From: Alphaproteobacteria bacterium MarineAlpha10_Bin2
GTDB taxonomy: Bacteria > Pseudomonadota > Alphaproteobacteria > UBA828
Length of the DNA stretch: 36,777 nucleotides
Reading direction: 5' to 3'
Assembly (NCBI GenBank): GCA_002937555.1
Contig: PTKB01000002.1
Location: forward strand, 1 to 36,777
Numbering within the stretch: the stretch's first letter is position 1; every line of letters starts with the position of its first letter. The position numbers and the translations under genes were made by a program. The notes under the pieces were generated by a model. That model made no database searches. It was not told where the DNA came from and was given only the letters and a program-made list of their open reading frames with translations. Of this stretch, positions 33,201-36,777 are shown in pieces.

Positions 33201-34262
33201 ATGAGGCGGGGCGACCTCAAAATTGGCAAATCATCGCAGAGCGATGCGCTGACGTTTGCAGCGTCTTTCGCGGGCGCAGCGCCGCTCGGACCCATTGCAG
33301 CTCTCATACCCAACGACCCGAAGTTCGGTGAGCAGTGGCATCTGCTCAATACCGGCGCAAGTGGCGGAACGCCGGGCATCGACATTAATGTTACCGATAT
33401 CTGGGACGATTATACCGAAACCGGCGTCGTCATCGGCATTATCGATAATGGCGTGCAACACGACCATCCGGATATCAGTGCGAACTACGACACCACACTT
33501 GATCATGACGCACGAGACGGTGATGGCGATGCGGCTCCGGGTACTTCTGGCGATAATCATGGCACAACGGTCGCCGGCACGATAGCGGGCGTAGAGGGCA
33601 ACGGCATCGGCGGGACCGGCGTGGCGTATGACGCCACAATTGCCGGATTCCGCATGGGCTATGGCGCCGACGGCAATACCGCCCAGATCGTCGAAAACCT
33701 TGCACTGCAAACCAACGTCGACATCTCCAACAACAGCTGGGGTTATGGCGGCTTCTTCTCCGACGATTTTTCAACCCCTGAATTTCAGCCTGCGGCAGAA
33801 GCCATGTTAAGTGCCGTCACGGAAGGACGCGACGGGCTCGGCACGGTTTTCGTGTTTGCGGCCGGAAACGGAAGGGAAAGCGGGCAGGACGCGAACTACC
33901 ATAGCTTCCAGAATACGCCTCACACCATCTCGGTGGCGGCGCTCGATCACGATGGCCAGGTCGCGGCATTCAGCACGCCTGGCGCCCCGCTTCTTATTTC
34001 CGCGCCAGGAGTCGAAATTGTCACCACAGACCGCACCGGCGCGGACGGCTACAGTTCGGATGATTATGTCAGTATCAGTGGCACTTCGTTTGCGGCTCCG
34101 ATCACCAGCGGCGTTGTAGCTCTCATGCTAGAAGCCAATCCCGAACTCGGTTATCGAGATGTCCAGGAAATTCTCGCCTATTCAGCACGTCAGACCGACT
34201 CAAGCTCGCCGGGCTGGGATGTCAACGGCGCCGCGAACTGGAATGGCGGCGGCTTCACGTAA
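33201..34262 (+). CDS. Subtilisin-like (S8, kexin-type) serine protease, catalytic part
   Basis: A 353-codon frame encoding a complete S8 catalytic domain: Asp82 in GIIDNGVQHDHPD, His120 in DNHGTTVAGT, the oxyanion Asn223 in AAGNG, and the nucleophile Ser296 in SGTSFAAP. The start (SDALTFAASF) has no signal peptide, consistent with type I secretion using a C-terminal signal. The frame ends at a TAA at 34260 just after WNGGGFT. The missing end of the domain (SHDYGYGLIDAYAA) is present in the next frame, so a one-base deletion near 34257 has split the gene. The ATG at 33201 is the likely start. Confidence 0.88.
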   Translation: MRRGDLKIGKSSQSDALTFAASFAGAAPLGPIAALIPNDPKFGEQWHLLNTGASGGTPGIDINVTDIWDDYTETGVVIGIIDNGVQHDHPDISANYDTTLDHDARDGDGDAAPGTSGDNHGTTVAGTIAGVEGNGIGGTGVAYDATIAGFRMGYGADGNTAQIVENLALQTNVDISNNSWGYGGFFSDDFSTPEFQPAAEAMLSAVTEGRDGLGTVFVFAAGNGRESGQDANYHSFQNTPHTISVAALDHDGQVAAFSTPGAPLLISAPGVEIVTTDRTGADGYSSDDYVSISGTSFAAPITSGVVALMLEANPELGYRDVQEILAYSARQTDSSSPGWDVNGAANWNGGGFT

Positions 34263-34948
34263 GTCACGATTACGGTTACGGCCTGATTGACGCCTATGCT
34301 GCAGTCAGATTGGCCGAGACTTGGGATCTGACGAGCACGCAAGCGAATCTGAATTCGCTAAGCGCCAGTTCCTCGCCATCGCTCGTCATAGCGGACCATG
34401 CGACGATCACCGATACGATCACCATTTCTTCAGGCCTTCGAATCGATCACATCGAAGTCGATCTCGACCTCTCTCACACTTGGATTGGCGATCTCGTCGT
34501 TTCTCTCACATCGCCCGATGATACCACCAGCGTTTTGGTAAATCGGCCGGGGGTTAATCCTTTCAGTATTTGGGGCACGGGCCAGGATGATATCGATTTT
34601 ACGCTTTCCAGCACTCATAGCTGGGGTGAAGCCGGAGCCGGAACGTGGACGCTAAGTGTCACTGACTTTGAAACCGGCGATCAGGGCATTCTTAACAATT
34701 GGACGCTGCGTCTGCTGGGTGATGCGATCAATAACGACGACACATACATCTACACAGATGAGTTCGGCGCGTTCACCGGTGCCGGCGACGCCGCCCGCCG
34801 CGTGCTGAGCGATTCCGATGGTACAGATACGCTGAATGCGGCAGCCGTGAGCGCCGATTCGACCATCGACCTCAACCCGGGCGCCAATGGCACAATAGCC
34901 GGAAACAGTTTGACCATCGCTTCCGAAACCGTGATTGAGAACGCGTAT

Positions 34949-35131
34949 GCCGGTGATGGCAACGACCAGTTGACCGGCAATTCCTTTGACAACAGCCTCC
35001 ATGGCGGGCGCGGCGACGATATCCTCTCAGGCGGTGGCGGCAACGACTATCTGTTGGGCGGGAGTGGCGACGACGTCCTCTCAGGCGGCACGGGCAACGA
35101 CTATTTCGATGCCGGCAGCGGTGCGAATAGA
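34949..35131 (+). repeat. RTX hemolysin-type calcium-binding nonapeptide repeats
   Basis: Frame 2 encodes AGDGNDQLTG, HGGRGDDILSGG, GGNDYLLGGSG and DDVLSGGTGNDYF: at least five GGxGxDxLx units. Such repeats fold into a calcium beta-roll outside the cell and mark type I secretion substrates. Confidence 0.88.
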
Positions 35132-35431
35132 TTCCTCATCGGCGCCGGTGAGGCCGACGACACAATCTGGGTCGAGAATAACTCTCTCAGCATCGATGTC
35201 CTTCAATTTGGTGGCGGCATTGGGCTTAGCGATGTCGGCTTCAGTCAAAGCAATAATGATTTGACCATCACGCTTTCCGAGGCACATGGCGGAGGAGCGG
35301 TCACCGTGTCTGGCTTCTTCGCCGCCGGCGGTGGCCAGCGCATCGATACGATCGAATTTGATGCTGATGCAACGACACTGAACGTCTCCAACTATTCGCA
35401 ATTGAGCGATTTTCTGCAGCCCGCCCTGAAT

Positions 35432-36777
35432 CAGTCGCCGACCGTGATCGACCAGGGTTTTGTAGTTGCTGAGAACACCGCTTTGGGCACGGTCGTGGGG
35501 ACGGTCTCGGCGAGTGACCCGGATGCGGGCGATGTTTTGAGCTACGCGATCACGGCGGGCAACGAAAGTGGTGCATTCTCGATTGACGCCGGCACGGGCC
35601 AGATGACGGTTGAGGGCGCGCTCGATTTTGAAGAATTGAACAGCTACACGCTCACCGTCCAAGTCACCGATGGCGGCCTATTGTCGGACAGCGCCGCAGT
35701 GAGCATCGATCTAACGGATGTCAACGAAGCACCGACGCTCGGCGACCAGGGTTTCGCGGTTGCTGAGAACGTGGCTTTGGGCACGGTGGTGGGCACGGTC
35801 GCGTCGAGCGACCCGGATGCCGGCGACGCACTAAGCTATGCTATCGCGTCCGGCAGTGAAGGCGGCGCCTTCGCGATTGATGCTGGCACGGGCGAGATCA
35901 CGGTCCAGGGCGCGCTCGATTATGAAGGTCAGAGCAGCTACGCGCTCACCGTCGAGGTGACTGATGGCGGCTTGCTGTCGGACAGTGCTGTGGTGAGCAT
36001 TGACCTGACCGACATCAACGAAACGCCGACAGTTGGCGATCAGGGCTTCTCAATCGACGAGAACACCGTCGTAGGCACGGTTGTGGGTGTGGTTACGGCA
36101 AGCGACCCGGATGCCGGCGACGCGCTGAGCTACGCGATCTCGGCGGGCAATGAAGGCGGCGCCTTCGCCATCGACGCCGGCACGGGCGAGATCACGGTCC
36201 AAGGCGCGCTCGATTTCGAGGGTCTGAACACATTTGCACTAACGGTCAGCGTGACCGATGGCGGCCTGCTGTCGGACAGTGCTGTGGTGAACATCGACCT
36301 GGCCGACATCAACGAAGTACCGAGGGTGGGCGACCAGGGGTTCTCAATCGATGAAAACACCGCCGCAGGCACGGTTGTGGGCACGGTCGCGGCGAGCGAC
36401 CCGGATGCCGGCGATGCACTGAGCTATGCCATCGCGTCCGGCAATGAAGGCGGCACGTTCGCGATTGATGCCGGCAGCGGCGAGATCACGGTGCAAGGCG
36501 CGCTCGATTTCGAGGGGCTGAACAGTTACGCGCTCACCGTCCAGGTAACCGATGGCGGGCTGTTGTCTGATAGCGCCGCGGTGAGCATTGACCTGACCGA
36601 CATCAACGAAGCACCGACGGTGGGCGACCAGGGCTTTGCTGTCGATGAAAATGCTGCCTTGGGCACAGTGGTCGGCACGGTTGGTGCGGGTTATCCGGAT
36701 GCGGGCGATGCACTGAGCTACGCGATCTCGGTGGGCAATGAAGGCGACGCCTTCGCCATCGACGCAATCACGGGCGA
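35432..36777 (+). repeat. Tandem 294-bp (98-residue) cadherin-like repeats
   Basis: Four full units begin at 35432, 35726, 36020 and 36314, with a fifth starting at 36608 and cut by the window. Spacing is exactly 294 bases each time. Each unit contains a DQGF start, LGTVVGTV, SDPDAGDxLSYAI, the GALDxE segment, VTDGGLLSDSA and a closing DINEAP, the calcium-linker pattern of cadherin domains. Long stretches are nearly identical at the DNA level, so copy number can change by recombination and assemblies may collapse them. Confidence 0.9.

Larger units (their letters stand above)
34259..36777 (+). pseudogene. Continuation of the protease gene: P-domain, RTX and cadherin-like repeats (runs off window)
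   Basis: Frame 2 is open without a stop from 34259 to the window end, about 840 codons. It begins with VSHDYGYGLIDAYAAVRLAE, the end of the S8 domain. A proprotein-convertase P-domain follows (about 34380-34725; SHTWIGDLVVSLTSP and GTWTLSVTDFETGD), then RTX-type glycine-Asp nonapeptides, a beta-rich stretch, and 98-residue cadherin-like repeats. The whole gene would encode a very large secreted, calcium-dependent surface protease or adhesin, probably exported by a type I system not in this window. Because no natural start exists here, it is untranslated unless the frameshift is a sequence error or is bypassed. Confidence 0.82.

Noticed and set aside
35432..36777. Regular repeats as a possible CRISPR array
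   Set aside because: The units are 294 bases, contiguous and coding in one frame, with a cadherin-like protein pattern and no spacers.

Overview
The window looks like a chromosomal accessory or catabolic region of a Gram-negative bacterium, most likely an alphaproteobacterium. The base composition is moderately GC-rich, TTG and GTG starts are common, there are several lipobox lipoproteins and an OmpA-type outer-membrane protein, and the response regulator is of a type common in alphaproteobacteria. There are no rRNA, tRNA or CRISPR features, so the placement rests on gene content only.

Layout. (1) 1-420: the end of an IS3-family insertion sequence lies against a truncated, frameshifted LuxR-type regulator. 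(2) 579-6655, plus strand: a short hydantoinase/oxoprolinase protein and a DUF917 protein are translationally coupled. They are followed by the remains of an ABC permease joined by deletion to the remains of a hydantoin/Asp/Glu racemase, then an MDR oxidoreductase and a class III aminotransferase. This looks like a hydantoin or amino-acid-derivative catabolic operon that has lost its transporter. (3) 6663-12539, minus strand: a benzoylformate-decarboxylase-like ThDP enzyme, a small exported protein, a luciferase-like oxidoreductase, a phytanoyl-CoA-dioxygenase-like protein, a frameshifted OmpA-family lipoprotein and a CheY-like receiver. (4) 12938-16056: a VOC-fold protein with an iron-sulfur protein, small unknown proteins, a two-TM protein split by an in-frame TAG, and a small lipoprotein. 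(5) 16072-21470: a penicillin-acylase-family lipoprotein, then on the minus strand a PuuE-type allantoinase relative, a histidinol-dehydrogenase-family enzyme and an NmrA-like protein. (6) 21695-32612: an SLC13-type permease, two tandem PaaK-like adenylate-forming enzymes coupled to an SDR, divergently placed hyuA-hyuB, and two divergent acetoacetate-decarboxylase-fold proteins. (7) 33201 to the window end: a secreted subtilase with P-domain, RTX repeats and a run of 98-residue cadherin-like repeats, broken by a one-base frameshift.

Two themes stand out. The first is amide, ureide and cyclic-imide chemistry: two hydantoinase systems, DUF917, a racemase remnant, a PuuE-like protein and a penicillin acylase relative, next to acyl-activating and redox enzymes. 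The substrates cannot be read from sequence. The least described part is the 23.5-32.6 kb block, where SDR-PaaK-PaaK faces HyuA-HyuB and is flanked by two ADC-fold proteins that both lack the Schiff-base lysine.

The second theme is gene decay. At least six independent lesions (a truncation with frameshift, a deletion fusion, two further frameshifts and two nonsense codons) are visible in otherwise well-conserved coding sequence. Either this genome is undergoing pseudogenisation, as in host-associated lineages, or the assembly carries uncorrected errors; raw reads would decide.
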